DNA from: Achatina immaculata
Lineage: Eukaryota > Mollusca > Gastropoda > Stylommatophora > Achatinidae
Assembly (NCBI GenBank): GCA_009760885.1
Contig: CM019714.1
Coordinates: 3,025,895-3,089,894, forward strand
Direction of reading: 5' to 3'
Length of the DNA stretch: 64,000 nucleotides
Within the stretch, counting starts at the first letter, position 1; each line of letters opens with the position of its first letter. Under the pieces are notes generated by a model. It worked only from the letters and a program-made list of their open reading frames with translations, searched no databases and was not told where the DNA came from. The position numbers and the translations under genes are program-made. Of this stretch, positions 39,234-51,044 are shown piece by piece.

Positions 39234-42200
39234 CATCATCATCATCAGGTGCCGTGCCGACTGGCGTTGGCTATTATGCTTCTGCAGAGTACCCGATCCT
39301 TCATGCAGGCCATCAGTTCAGTTGGTGATCTCCTCTCACACCATCCCTTCAGACTGTCCAGTATCATTTCTCTTGGTCTTCCTCTTGATCTTCTTCCTTC
39401 TATTTTTCCTGTTGTTATAATATTTTCAATGCCCCCTCTTCTCATTGCATGTCCTATGAAAGTACGTTGTCTCTCTCTTATCTTTTTGACAAGGTTTTTT
39501 GTCTGTCCAGCTCTTCTCATACATTCTTCATTAGTTATTTTTGCTGTCCAGGGGATTCGCAACATTCTTCTAATAAACCACATTTCTGCTGCTTCCAATG
39601 ATTTTTGTGCAGACTTGCCTATTGTCCATGATTCATTTCCATATAACAAGATAGGTTCAATATAGCATTTTAGGACTCGTTTTCTAACATTCATTGATAA
39701 AGATGTGTTAGCTAATATGTTTCTCATTCTCTGAAATGCAGTCTTTGCTTGGCCTATTCTGTTCCTAATTTCTGTTCTGCATTTCCCATCTGAAGTTATT
39801 ACTGCTCCAAGGTATTTGAATTTCTGCACCTGCTTTAGAATAGTTCCATTTAATTTAATACTGCATGCTGGTGGATTCTGTTTCTTAGATATAACAATAG
39901 TCTCTGTCTTTTTGATGTTCAAAGTAAGGCGTTTCTGTTCACTTTCTTTGGCGATTTTATCCAAGAGATTTTGCAGGTCTTGTTGGTTCTTAGCTATCAG
40001 TACTGTGTCGTCAGCATACCGAAGGTTATTAATATTGTATCCTCCAATTTTTATGCCTGGTTCTGTGATGATTGTTCTTAGAATATTCTCGCTATACAGA
40101 GAAAAAAGGTCTGGAGATAGTACACATCCTTGTCGCACCCCTTGTTTTATAGGTTGATATTTTCCAATTCTATTTTCAACTCGAACTGCTGCTTCTTTCT
40201 GCCAGTATAGATGTTTTACAATCCTCAGGTCTTTGCCGTCTATACTGATGTCTTCAAGCATTTTAATAATTTCATTATGTTTCACCTTGTCAAATGCCTT
40301 GATGTAATCAATAAAGCATAAGTAGAGATCTTTCTGTACTTCTAAAGCTCTTTCTGTTAGTGTTCGTAAAGCATAAATGGCATTGTGTGTTCCCTTTCCT
40401 TCAACAAATCCAAACTGTCCATCTGCTATTTCCATTTTTATCTTTTTCCTTGTTTTTTTTCATAATTATTCTCAGAAGTAGCTTCATTATGTGACATGAG
40501 AGGCTGATAGTCCTGTGGTCATCACATTCCTTTGCACCTGGTTTCTTTGGAAGTGCTATGAACGTGGATTTAATCAGGTCACTGGGAATATAACCATTGT
40601 TGTAAATGTCATTCAGTAACTTGGTTATTATTTTTATTCCTGTCTCCTCTAGTGCCTCTATTTCTTCTGTTGTTATATTATCAGGCCCAGTCGCTTTTCC
40701 TTTCTTCCTGTGTTTGATGGCATCTATGATTTCATCTTCAAGTATTGGCGGTCCATTACAGTTTTCAGTATCTGGTGTTAATTCTGGCTTTCTCCTCCAT
40801 ATAGCTCACCGATATACTCTGTCCACCTGTCCACAATGTCTTCTTTTCCCATTAACATTTTACCTTCTTTCGATTTCAGGCATCCTGTGGTATATTTTGT
40901 TTTCCTGCCTGTGAGTTCATTAATTCGTTTGTGCATGTTTTTGCTGTCTTTATTATGAGAGGCCTCTATCTGTCTGCACTGTTCATTTAGCCACACTTCT
41001 TTTGCTTCTCTGCATTTGCGTCTTATTTCTTTATTTATCTTGCTATATTTTTCTTGGTTATTTTTACTCCTCCTCCTCTTGTCCATCAGTCCTAAGATGT
41101 CGTCTGTCATCCATTTATTTTTAGAGGCTTCTTTTTTTTGGTGGTATTATCTCCTTAACAGTTTGGTGGATAGAATCTCTTAATATTTCCCATTGTTCAT
41201 CTATACTATTTATCTTTGCTATTGCATTGTATCTATTTGTTATAATAACTTTGTATTGTTCTCTCAGTTCTTGGTCATTTTTAAGAAGTTCTGTATTCAG
41301 TTTGATGTTTCTCACTTTTCTGCCTACTTTCTTTAGCTTTATTCTAACTTTTCCACAGAGTGGATCATGGTCACTATTGCAGTCAGCTCCTGGCATGGTT
41401 TTTGTTGTCAGTAATGCATTGCGGAATCGTTTGTTGATTAATATGTAGTCTATCTGGTTAAAAGTCTTTTTATCTGGACTGCACCACGTTGCCAGTCTTC
41501 GAGGATGTTGTTTAAACCAGGTGTTTCCTACAACCATGCTGTGTATTCTTGCCCATTCAATTAATTTATAACCTCTGTCATTCCTCTCCCCCAGTCAATA
41601 GTCACCAACGGTGTCTGAAGTTCTTCCTTTACCAACTTTGGCATTAAAATTTCCCTTGACTATGGTAACTTCATGTGACTTTGTGTGTTTTAGTGCTGTC
41701 TCTATGTCATTATAAAATATCTGTACATCTTCTTCAGAACTTTCAGATGTTGGAGCGTACACTTGTATAATATTTCTGTTTATTGGTTGTCCTTTTAGTT
41801 GGGCTAGCAGGACTCGGTCCGAGATGTTCAAATATCCTACAATTGTCCTTGCCGTTTGTTTATCAAATATAATTCCTACTCCTCGATCATGTTTCTCACT
41901 TCCTGAATATATTATTGTATATTTATCTGAGTTTATCTTCCCTGCACCTGTCCATCTAACTTCACTCATTCCTAATATGCTGATCTTCATCCTTTCCATT
42001 TCCATCTTTACATTTTCTAATTTTCCAGCCTGGAATAAAGTTCTAACATTCCATGTTGCTATTTTGAACTTGTTAGTTTTGCCACCAGTAGCTTGATGAC
42101 GATCTGGCCTCACCTGTGGCTCGTGAGCTGCCCTACCGGACGAGGCTGTTCCAGAGGAACATCCATTAACGTCGTTCATGATTATTCTGTTCAAGCATAA

Positions 42201-42319
42201 CTCTTCTTGGGAACTACAACAGTGGTTTCCCGTTGCCTTCTGTCGGTTTGTGTACTTACTCTCCGCTAGCCTTTGGACTTCCTGTCCTACCCGCAATGCA
42301 GCGGGAGCGAGAGGTTTTA
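39234..42319 (-). mobile_element. Near full-length RTE-C retrotransposon with 11-bp target duplication
   Basis: About 3.09 kb on the minus strand, the usual RTE size. The endonuclease begins with KIATWNVRTLFQAGKLENVK and includes SEVRWTGAGK, YAPTSESSEED and NSDHDPLCGK. The RT frame (40435-39245, 396 codons) has FIDYIKAFD at 41-49, GVRQGCVLSPDLF and YADD at 140-143, and ends GRRSRGRPREMILDSLKGW...ASRHGT. The 3' tail is GAT repeats. AATTAGTGTAT lies at 39223-39233 and 42320-42330. Three or more frameshifts separate endonuclease, linker and RT, so it is probably not active in cis, although the RT frame itself is intact. Confidence 0.93.
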
Positions 42320-42339
42320 AATTAGTGTATACATACTAA

Positions 42340-43510
42340 TATACACAACTAAGTATACAACTATAACATCGATGATGGCATTGAAGCCACCAGTTTGCCA
42401 AAGAAGGAGCTAGAAAATGTTATCGAATTCGCCAACTCATTTAATGAGAACATCAAATTCACCTGTGAAATTTCAGACAAGTCTGTCAACTTTTTAGACG
42501 TCAAAACATCAATTGACACGGACAATTGTCACCTCTGTATATACGTGTCACTGCACACGTTACACCTCCTCCTGTCCTGAACTTGTAAGAACTCCATCAC
42601 ATACTCCCATTTCAACCGTCTTCGGCGCGTAAATCATGATAACTATGACTTTATGGATCAGTCCAACAATTATTATAATTTTTTTCGTCATCGCCACTGT
42701 CCAGAAAATGTCCTTCGGAAAGCATTTAACAGCATCCAACTAATGAGCGACAAAGAAGCATTAAAAAAAACATGTAACCTCATCCGACGGAGTCACATTA
42801 GTACTTCCTTTTCACCCACATGGTCAGATGGTTAATGAAATTCTTTATCTCCTTCACCACTAATCCAACTCGACACCGATAATCGCGAAATCTTCTCTAA
42901 TCTACCGTTATTAGCATACAAACGGGAACCAAATTTTAAACAATGCCACACCGATGACGGAAGCAGGCTAGTGCTTGAGAACCGCTGCATTCAGTAATAT
43001 GGTTTGAACTCGCAATTCAGTTACACCTAACGTTTCCCTCTCCCACAATATTCCCTCTGCACTAATTTCACTCCTTCTCACTTGCTATACATATTTTAAA
43101 ACCTCCACACGGCATTAGATTACAACCCCTCTACCCCTTCTGTAATCACCTATTCCACTCTCTCCCGACTTGATTACCAGATACCACTCTCTCCCCTTTC
43201 TGTGGCTCCCCCACACCCCTTAAGACCCACATATCACACATTACAAGTCATTTAAATACTCTCAACACTCCACCATGCGCACTTCTGGACACAGCCTTTT
43301 ACAAGCCCCAGCCAAGTTCTCCATTTACTTACTCTATTTTTTCTATTCCTACTTTTTACATGCCATTCATGTGAATGCATATTTTATCTTCTTTCTCGAT
43401 TTCTTCGTCCTGTGTGTTTTTGTATGATTAATGTTCACACCGAAACGTCACAACTGTATGCTCGTTAATTAGTAAAGCTGTTCCTACTTTTTCCCTTAGT
43501 TTATACATTT
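42340..43510 (+). mobile_element. PLE: C-terminal RT region and terminal segment
   Basis: Plus strand: SVNFLDVKTSI, then CHLCIYVSLHT, then in other frames NSITYSHFNRLRRVNHD, FFRHRHCPENVLRKAFN and LPLLAYKREPNFK, the conserved order at the end of a PLE reverse transcriptase. Sequence 42940-43340 matches the reverse complement of 48890-49323 plus 50786-50880. It closes with hammerhead-like copy 6 and the TTTATACAT end. Several frameshifts. Confidence 0.78.
43424..43449 (+). ncRNA. Hammerhead-like motif in PLE end (copy 6)
   Basis: ATGATTA, TGT-TCAC-ACC (stem II weakened), GAAACGTC and ACAA. The core changes A3 and U8 are shared with the other copies. Confidence 0.38.
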
Positions 43511-44142
43511 TTTTATAATTTGTGAATATTTTGCTTAGTTGGTACGCGATCGGGCGATGAGTTGTAGTTAGGTGATTCCGCACTCTGATAACATTTCTGA
43601 GATCCGGCACATAAACAAAGAAAGCTGAGTAGAGCTGGGCGGAGTCGGTGCTATTATTAGGGCAACTAGGCAACCGCTTTGGGCGCAAATATCATGTGTA
43701 CAATACTGACTTGAGTTGTAAAGTTTTATACAGTTAAATTAGTCTGTCTAGGTTACAACTTGGCTCGAGGCAGCGACCTGACTTCAATAGAAAATGTATT
43801 ACTGGTAATGTAACATTGTATAATAGTATTTTGGGTCTCGTGCCTTGGCTCTAGTATGCTAATAAGGCTGGCTGGCTGGCTGGTTGGTTGGTTGGTTGGT
43901 TGTGGTTGGTTGGTAAGAACCATCATCCATGCACTCTGGAACATCCATATGTGCTCCAATCTCCTCTTTAGTATCTCTTTCAGCGTACACTAACTTATTA
44001 CATCCGTTCTGTGTTAGCAGACTCCCGTCTGGAGCTCTTGATTAGTGGTTAATTTTTCAGCATCTCAAGAATCACCTCCAGCTCCTTCATTCTTCACAGC
44101 GAAACCGACTCACAGTTGTCACTGAAGTTTTTTTGTATATCC
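43511..44142. other. No gene seen; TTGG microsatellite
   Basis: Unique-looking sequence with a GGCT/GGTT repeat at 43868-43915. Confidence 0.5.
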
Positions 44143-44151
44143 AGCTTCTCT

Positions 44152-45627
44152 GAGATGTTAAAAGCGATCAATAGTGACAACATGAGACAACTACAGAGAA
44201 TGTTTAACAAGATTTGGAAAGAAGGAAAGGTCCTTTCCAAATGGAAAAAAGCAATCGCTGTTAAAATACAAAGAGAGAGAGAGAGAGAGAGAGAGAAACC
44301 TTATTGACTGTAACATTTGGAGAGGAGTAACCTTAATATCAGTTGTGTCAAAAGTATTTTGCAAGGTCATTTTGAATAGACTTAAAGATATAGTGGATAT
44401 CGTAATGAGAGAAGAACAAACAGGATTTCGAAAAGGGTGAAGCTGTCTCGACCAGATCTTTATTCTAAGAATAATACTTGAAGAACATATTGAAAAGCAG
44501 AAATCATTAATACTGAACTTCATAGACTTTAAAAAAGGCATTTGATAACATACACATAGATTCATTGTGGAGAATTTAAAGTCTTTATGGAATACCATCT
44601 AAAATTGTCAACATCATTAAGGACTTCTACAATGGATATGTTTGTGCAGTCAAAACAGAAGAAGGGATGAGTGAATGGTTCCAGATTGAAATAGATGTGA
44701 AACAAGGATGTATACTGTCTCCTTTACTTTTTGTAATTACAATAGACTTCATAATGAAAAAATGCTGCACAGGTAACACAGGTATTGACTGTGTACATGG
44801 GACCCAACTAGAAGATCTTGATTTTGCTGATGACATAACTCTTATCAGTAACAATGTGAATTCCATGCAAGAAAAAACAGAAAGCCTGTCTTCACTGGCT
44901 AGCAAAATAAGACTTGAAATTAACAAGGACAAAACAAAAATAACGAAAATTCTCCTTAATCAAAATGGAAAAATACAAATAGAATGGACAGATATTTAAG
45001 AAGTCAGTCAATTTGCATACCTTATCAGCTACGTAGACCAGGATGGTGACACCAGAAAGGAAGTTAGAATCAGAATTGCAAGGGCAGCATCGATCATCAA
45101 GAATCTTGAGAACATATGGAATTCAAAAGTTATAAGCATAAAAAACCAAGTTATGACTATTCAATTCAAATGTAATATCCACCCTCATTTATGCATGCAA
45201 AAGCTGGAAAACAACTAAAGAAAAAACAAGAAATTAGACTCTTTTGAAAACAAATGCCTAAGGAAAATACTGGTATCAAATGGAACGAATTCAAAAACAA
45301 TGCAGAGATAAGACAGATGACTGAACAACAACCAGTCTCATGGGCGATCAGGAAAAGGAGATGGACATATGTTGGTCATTTAATGAGAAGAAATGATCAG
45401 AGAATCCCAAAACAAGCTATCAAGTGGAACACAACAGGCCAAAGAAAAAGAGGCAGACCACGTGAAACTCTGAAGAGGACATTGTTAAGAGAGGCCAAAT
45501 TAACAGACATAAAATCCTTTGATGAGGTTGAAAGACTCACCGAAGACAGGGAAAACTGACGAACTACCTTGCGAGCCCTATGTGACGTTTAACGGCAGGG
45601 AAAGGATATAAGATATAAGATCAGATA
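44152..45627 (+). mobile_element. RTE-A plus copy, 5'-truncated, 9-bp target duplication
   Basis: Runs from the linker (MLKAINSDNMRQLQRMFNKIW) through RT (FQIEIDVKQGCILSPLLF, GTQLEDLDFADDITLIS) to the C-terminus (GRPRETLKRTLLREAKLTDI) and an ATAAG tail. AGCTTCTCT borders it at 44143-44151 and 45628-45636. A GA microsatellite (44271-44297) has expanded inside the coding region. Confidence 0.9.
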
Positions 45628-45636
45628 AGCTTCTCT

Positions 45637-46540
45637 TATTGCACTGTTGATGCCTGCTTGATCCATTGCCTGCCCTTCTTCTATTATAGCTGAGTCGGTG
45701 CACTCACACACACACACACACACATGAGTACATATAAATATATGCTACATATGCCTCCGTGCTTGCCTTTTGTTTTAATTACTTGACGAGGTCACTGGAT
45801 TTCTCACTCTTGAACATGTGCTACTCCTCTCTCTTTGTTTCATATAGGACAGTGATCTCTGTGGAACGAATGGTATTTCGGCACGTTGGCATTTCAATGA
45901 TGAGTAAACTTGTTATTTTAAGCCACGGCTGTTGGCCACATGGTCGAGTGACTAAGCGACCTCTGTTCTAGAAATGGAAATTTTTAGTGTTCATGAAATG
46001 CCAATCTTTAGCCTCGTTTTGTGTCGAACGATGGACTGAGTGAATACAGGTCCAGCTTTGGTAATGAAAGAGCTCTTGAATGACAGAGGTTTTTTTTTCT
46101 TCGTGGAGTTTTTTTTCTTCTTGGAAAGTGTTTAATTAGTATAGAAGAGAACCAAACATGTAAGTAGAAACCTGTGTAGTGGTAAGAGTATTGTCTTGTG
46201 AAAAGAGAGGTAATCTTAGATGTTGTAATGTTTGTATGTGTTGTAGTTTATATTTTTCTTGCTGCAGAAGTATTGAGTTATATTATCTTTTGTTGTATGT
46301 GTAATTTACAACCTGGTGAGGCGAAAGCACGGTTAATGCAAACTAATGAAGACATAAACTCGAGAGAATATGTACAGCGGAACAAAATAGATGAGTATAT
46401 AAGTATAAATATAAATAAAGAGATGTCGAGATTGATAAATGGGAAAATGCTATATGTAGTACAGACCTACTATTACTAGAAATAAATATAAATACGGAAT
46501 ATGACAACAATACTGGATTTGACTTACAGCAGTCTAAATA
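45637..46540. other. No gene supported
   Basis: Contains a CA microsatellite (45706-45724). An open frame at 46198-46479 with a hydrophobic start lacks an ATG at its beginning and has no known likeness. Confidence 0.45.
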
Positions 46541-46544
46541 GTCT

Positions 46545-47370
46545 CTGATGGATGTAAGAGTATACAGAGGTGCAGATGTCAACAGTGACCACAACCTCTG
46601 TATAGGAAAAATAAGACTAAAACTGAAAAGCTAACACAAGAAATCAATACTCAGAAAGATAAACAGCCACAGCCTACAGGAACAAAACACTAACAGTAAT
46701 TTTAATCTGAAACTTACCAATCATTTAGTAGAACTCAGTGAGGTAGAGGAGACAGATATAAATGAATTATGTAATTCTTACAGCACAGCAGCAAAAGCAA
46801 GTGCTGGACTGAAAAAAAACAAATAAAAAAGCATGGATATCGGAAAACACATGGAAATATATACATGAAAGATAAGCAGCCAAATTAGCCTTGCTGAATG
46901 TAGAGACTGATCTTAGGAAAGATTTGGCAAGAGCAACATACAAAGAACTAGACAATAAAGTAAAAAGTTCCGCTTGAAGAGATAAAAGAGGAGAAGTACC
47001 AAATACAGTGTAAAGAAACTCAAAATATATGAAAGACATAATAAGTGAGGTGCAGACATGCCATCGAAATAAGAAAAGCAGGGAATTTTATAAAGAAATG
47101 CGAACAGTAAAGCAAGGGTATAAACAATCTTTGCAGAGCTTGAAGGATAGTAATGGAAACATGATAAATAATGAAAAGAAAATATGTACTAGATAGAAAT
47201 AATATTTTGAAAAACTACTAAACTGTAAAGATCCTATAAGCACAATACTATCTGATGAAATACAGACTTGTGAACCTGAAATAGAGAAACACGACTTAGA
47301 AGAATTCATCTAATGTAAGTATCATGTTTCTACGAAGTAACAAAGCAACTGGTTCAGATGGACTTGCAGC
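46545..47370 (+). mobile_element. RTE-A plus fragment, endonuclease end to linker
   Basis: MDVRVYRGADVNSDHNLCIG, then HSLQEQN, then SNKATGSDGLAAELT in changing frames. It ends where an RTE-B tail begins. Confidence 0.8.
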
Positions 47371-47560
47371 AGAACTGACTAGAGATGACCGTCTTGGAAG
47401 AGTACATAATGGGAAAAAAAGAGAGGAAGACCAAGGCGAAGGTGGCTGCAAGACATCGTTGATAATCTGGAAATGGATGCATCAGCTGCAGGGCATCTTG
47501 CTTACAACTGAGAGGAAGCAAAGTTCCGCAAGGTACATGCAAATGACTGACTGACTAATG
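47371..47560 (+). mobile_element. RTE-B 3' end
   Basis: GAGATGACCGTCTTGGAAGA through AGGGCATCTTGCTTACAACT to the GACT tail at 47545-47557. Confidence 0.78.
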
Positions 47561-47659
47561 ACGGGTACCTAATCTGTGAAAATACTATTTGCCTATCAGT
47601 GTGATTTCTGTGCTTTATATTAGCGTCTGCTGTTTCCATTCCCTCTGTCTCCGCTCACT

Positions 47660-48880
47660 AGTTATTACGGGGTTTGTCAGTCTTTTTTTCAGTTTTGGTT
47701 GAACGATACACGGCAGACAAAGAAAGTACACAGCTCGTCTTAAGTGTAAAGATAAAGCACACAGCTCGATGTATGTGTAAAGATACACGACAAAGTACAC
47801 AGCACGATGTAAGTGTTAGTGACGCCATCGTCAAACATTTGTATTTTGTACCGTGTGCCGTCATTTAAAAAATGACCCAGCCACTAACTACTTGGTAGAA
47901 AATTCGAGTAGTGCAATGGTTTCTGTAAATAAACTCCGTTGTTCAGTCCAGTGCAGGTCCAAAAACCAGTACAAGTGCAAGGAAGCACCAACAAGGAATA
48001 CGGCGAGAACGCTGGTAAAGCGGTTTCACGAAAGTGGGAATGTAATATGCAAAAAAAAGGTAGAAGCAAGCCACGTGTTGGCACGTCCGAAACTGATGAG
48101 AATATTCGTGCTGGTGTGGTCTCATTCCCTAGACGGACGTCTGTGCGACAGTTAGCCGTAGGAAGTTGGGTGTCACCTTCGACAGCATGGTGCATACTTC
48201 GAACCAATCTACCCATGCATCCGTAAAGATCCTTGTCTTCTAGTCTCTGACAACTGTGTGCCGAGAAAAAGCAGACAAGGTCCATGTCTTCTAGACTCTG
48301 ATAACTGTGTGCCGAGAAAAAGCAGACAAGGTCCATGTCTTCTAGTCTCTGACAACTGTGTGCCGAGAAAAAGCAGACAAGGTCCATGTCTTCTAGACTC
48401 TGACAACTGTGTGCCGAGAAAAAGCAGACAAGGTCCATGTCTTCTAGTCTCTGACAACTGTGTGCCGAGAAAAAGCAGACAAGGTCCATGTCTTCTAGAC
48501 TCTGATAACTGTGTGCTGAGAAAAGTGAACAAGATCCATGTCGTCTAGTCTCTGACAACTATTTACTGAGAAAAGTGGACAAGGTTTGTGGAGGAATTCA
48601 GAAATGACTTGCAGCAGAACCCTCACATTTTGAAATATATTTGGTTTAGTGATGAGGCCTACTTGCACTTCACAGAGACATCAACAGACACAACGTGCTT
48701 TTCTTGTGCGTTCAGCATCCACATAAAATTCACGAATCCACTTTGCAAGCCCAGAAAGGTAATGGGTCAAGCAGATAACATAAGTGCTGTAAGAGAAGCT
48801 GGCCGAACAAAAGACACAACTTACAAATGTGAATCAAGTCGTTGTCAAGAACGAAAGAGTTGGGGGTTAAACTTGGGTTT
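47660..48880 (+). pseudogene. mariner/IS630-type DNA transposase relic
   Basis: An ATG at 47870 opens MTQPLTTW, a stop, then KIRVVQWFL. Later reading frames give RTLVKRFHESGNV, TDENIRAGVVSFPRRTSVRQL, STAWCILRTNLPMHP and, after a minisatellite, EEFRNDLQQNPHILKYIWFSDEAYLHFT. The helix-turn-helix linker and the catalytic-core motif (FSDE) in this order are typical of mariner-like transposases. Stops, frameshifts and the inserted array make it dead. Terminal repeats were not identified. Confidence 0.7.
48228..48560 (+). repeat. 51-bp minisatellite inside the transposase relic
   Basis: About six units of CTGACAACTGTGTGCCGAGA... encoding PRKSRQGPCLLDSDNCV. Units alternate CTAGAC and CTAGTC (Asp/Val), a 102-bp dimer pattern. 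51 is divisible by three, so the frame is kept. Confidence 0.95.
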
Positions 48881-48889
48881 CGAAGAATG

Positions 48890-49323
48890 AACGATTCAAC
48901 AAGTGGTATAAACTAGAGCAAAAAAGTTAGGACCAGTTTATTAATTAACGAGAACACAGTTGTAGCGTTTCGGTGTGAGCCTTAATCATGCAAAAACACA
49001 GGACGGAGACAAAGAGAAAGAAGATAAAATATAAATTTTTGTGGAAAAAGTCGAATAAATGGAGCACATGGCTGTGACTTGTAAGAGGCTGAGTCCAGAA
49101 GTGCGTATGGAGGAGTGCAGAGAATGTTTAAATGGCTTCTAGTGATGTGTGGTAGGTGGGGACAGCGGCTAGGAGAAAGAGTAATACAATGGTGATTCTA
49201 GGCGGGAGAAGGTTGAATAGGTGACTGACGCCGTGAGGTTTTGAAATATGTGTTGCAAGTGAGAAAGGAGTAGAACTTAGTGCAAATGGAATATGATTGT
49301 GGAAGAAGGGAATGTAAGGTGTA
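48890..49323 (-). mobile_element. PLE terminal part, left of Element X copy 1
   Basis: Minus strand. It includes hammerhead-like copy 7 and the pyrimidine-rich leader that matches 43020-43400. The PLE continues on the far side of Element X at 50786. Confidence 0.75.
48964..48989 (-). ncRNA. Hammerhead-like motif in PLE end (copy 7)
   Basis: Minus strand: ATGATTA, GGC-TCAC-ACC, GAAACGCT. The cleavage triplet is altered (GCT instead of GTC) and one stem II pair is lost. Confidence 0.35.
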
Positions 49324-50777
49324 AATGAGGTTCTAAGGACTTTTTTAGCTGGAGGTAGGGTGAGGGATACGCTCTCTACTCCAATGAAATGTCTCCAAGA
49401 GGTGCGTCTCAAATAGCTCCTGACAGTCAAGTCAAGCTCCTGGCCTTCTCCTGACAGAACTGTTTAAACTGACAGGAGAAGGGGCGAAGGCGAATATCTT
49501 GCACCTGAGAATCAGACGATTCGGGTAGATGAGAGTCATATTTGGTAGCTCATCTACCGCTGTTGGCGATATTCTTCAGCTGCTATGCGTGGAGTGGGGC
49601 TCCTCCCGGCCAGTGAAGAAAAGCGAGAATGGGGTTGCCGCACGGCGTCACTGTGGAACAGGTGAAAGAAAAGATTAAGTGAAGTAAACAGTAGTTTAGA
49701 GGTAAGAACTGCTCAAATCACGGCACCTCTGGTCTGGAGGTCGGCTACGTCCTATGCGCACTCATATCGGGCGAAATGCCTGAACCAGCTTAACCTACAG
49801 GTTAAGACACTGCTGTGAGATTCTTCGGATGCCGCGCCTGGAGTGAAACTCCTCCCGGCCAATGAAGAAAATGCGAAAAAGAAATTAAAGTTATAGTGTG
49901 GCGCCGATGTGAAAAAGTGATGGAAAGGATAAAGTGAAGCTTAGTAGGTATGTCCAGTGGTCTCGCAGCGAGAGCTACTTATACCACGGCACCTCTGCTC
50001 TAGAGGCCGGCCACGTCCGTTCTAAACCCATACTGGTGAAGTATGCCTAAACCGGCGTAACCCAGAGGTGAAACTTGATGGCTACTCATGTCACGGTACC
50101 TCCGCTCTAGAGATCGGTCACGTCTTAAACACGCCAATCCTGGAATAATATGCTAAACCGGCTCAACCCATGGGTGAAACTTACTAGTGGCGAGGATTCG
50201 TCCTGGACAAAAGCTCCGTCCTGGTCACAACTAGGAAGGAGAGCGGCCACGACCACAAAATGCTGAAGTCGGAGACACTAGACCAGGGAAGTCTAGATAG
50301 GCAACAACCTCTCACCCGGCGGGGATGTATGCGTATCCTAATCACGCTGAGGTTTTTCGGTGAGAAAGTCTAACGCTGGGCTGGATGGGCAACCACCTTT
50401 CACCCGGCGGGCATACACGGATATCCCAAAACAAGTCGAGATTTTCCGGTGAGAAAATCCAACTCTAGGCTGGATGGGCAACCACCGTTCACCCAGCGAG
50501 GATATACTCATATTCAAAACACGTCGAGGTTTTCCGGTGAGAAAGTCCAACTCTAGATTAAACTGGTGCAACGAAAACCACGGTGTCACGCATTTCCGCT
50601 TCTGAGACCCACCAAGAATACAGGCTCAAGCCCTGCGATACTCTGAACCTCTTGTGGTCCTCTTTTGTATCTCGTGTGGTCCTTTCCGAGACCACGGGAC
50701 TTATCGAGGACCACAGGAGTAAATTCAGGAGGATCACGGGGCGGTCTTGGTAGTAGAAGCGAACAAAGAAGAAGAAG
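49324..50777 (+). mobile_element. Element X copy 1: GC-rich non-autonomous element
   Basis: About 1.45 kb, much more GC-rich than its surroundings, starting near GTTCTAAGGAC and ending in GAAGAAGAAG. Inside are tandem modules: a GCGTGGAG..CTCCTCCCGG module twice, a CACCTC.GCTCTAGAGG..CGGC module about four times and a CACCCGGCGG..GGTTTTCCGGTGAGAAAG module three times. It has no coding capacity. AAGGTGTA borders it (49316-49323 and 50778-50785). The empty site is seen in the PLE at about 43020-43030. Confidence 0.85.
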
Positions 50778-50785
50778 AAGGTGTA

Positions 50786-51040
50786 GTTGAATTTCGAGTT
50801 CATACCATGTAGTTCCAGCATCCAATATTTCTGAATATAGCGGTTCTCAAGCGCTAGGCAGCTTCTGTCATCGGTGTGGCATTATTTGATTGCTTTTACC
50901 AGAAAATCAGATTTTCCTCTGTGGTTTGGAGCCATTGAAACGATTAAGGACTGGTTTCGAAGGATGCTAGGTGATATCATTCAGATGTTTCTGCATCCGA
51001 TCGCCTAATCTGAGACCAGTTTTTCCAATATGTTACCCTG
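50786..51040 (-). mobile_element. PLE part, right of Element X copy 1
   Basis: GTTGAATTTCGAGTTCATAC and AACCGC/GCGGTTCTCAAGCGC sequence match, reversed, the plus-strand PLE at 42940-43025. The part beyond about 50890 is less certain. Confidence 0.6.
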
Positions 51041-51044
51041 CATC

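Noticed and set aside
46198..46479. Open frame with hydrophobic N-terminus
   Set aside because: No ATG at the start, no known likeness, low-complexity AT-rich codons; not supported as a gene.
49430..51030. Possible host gene in the GC-rich block
   Set aside because: All frames are short, the sequence is a duplicate of 59803-61287, and its modules are non-coding tandem repeats.
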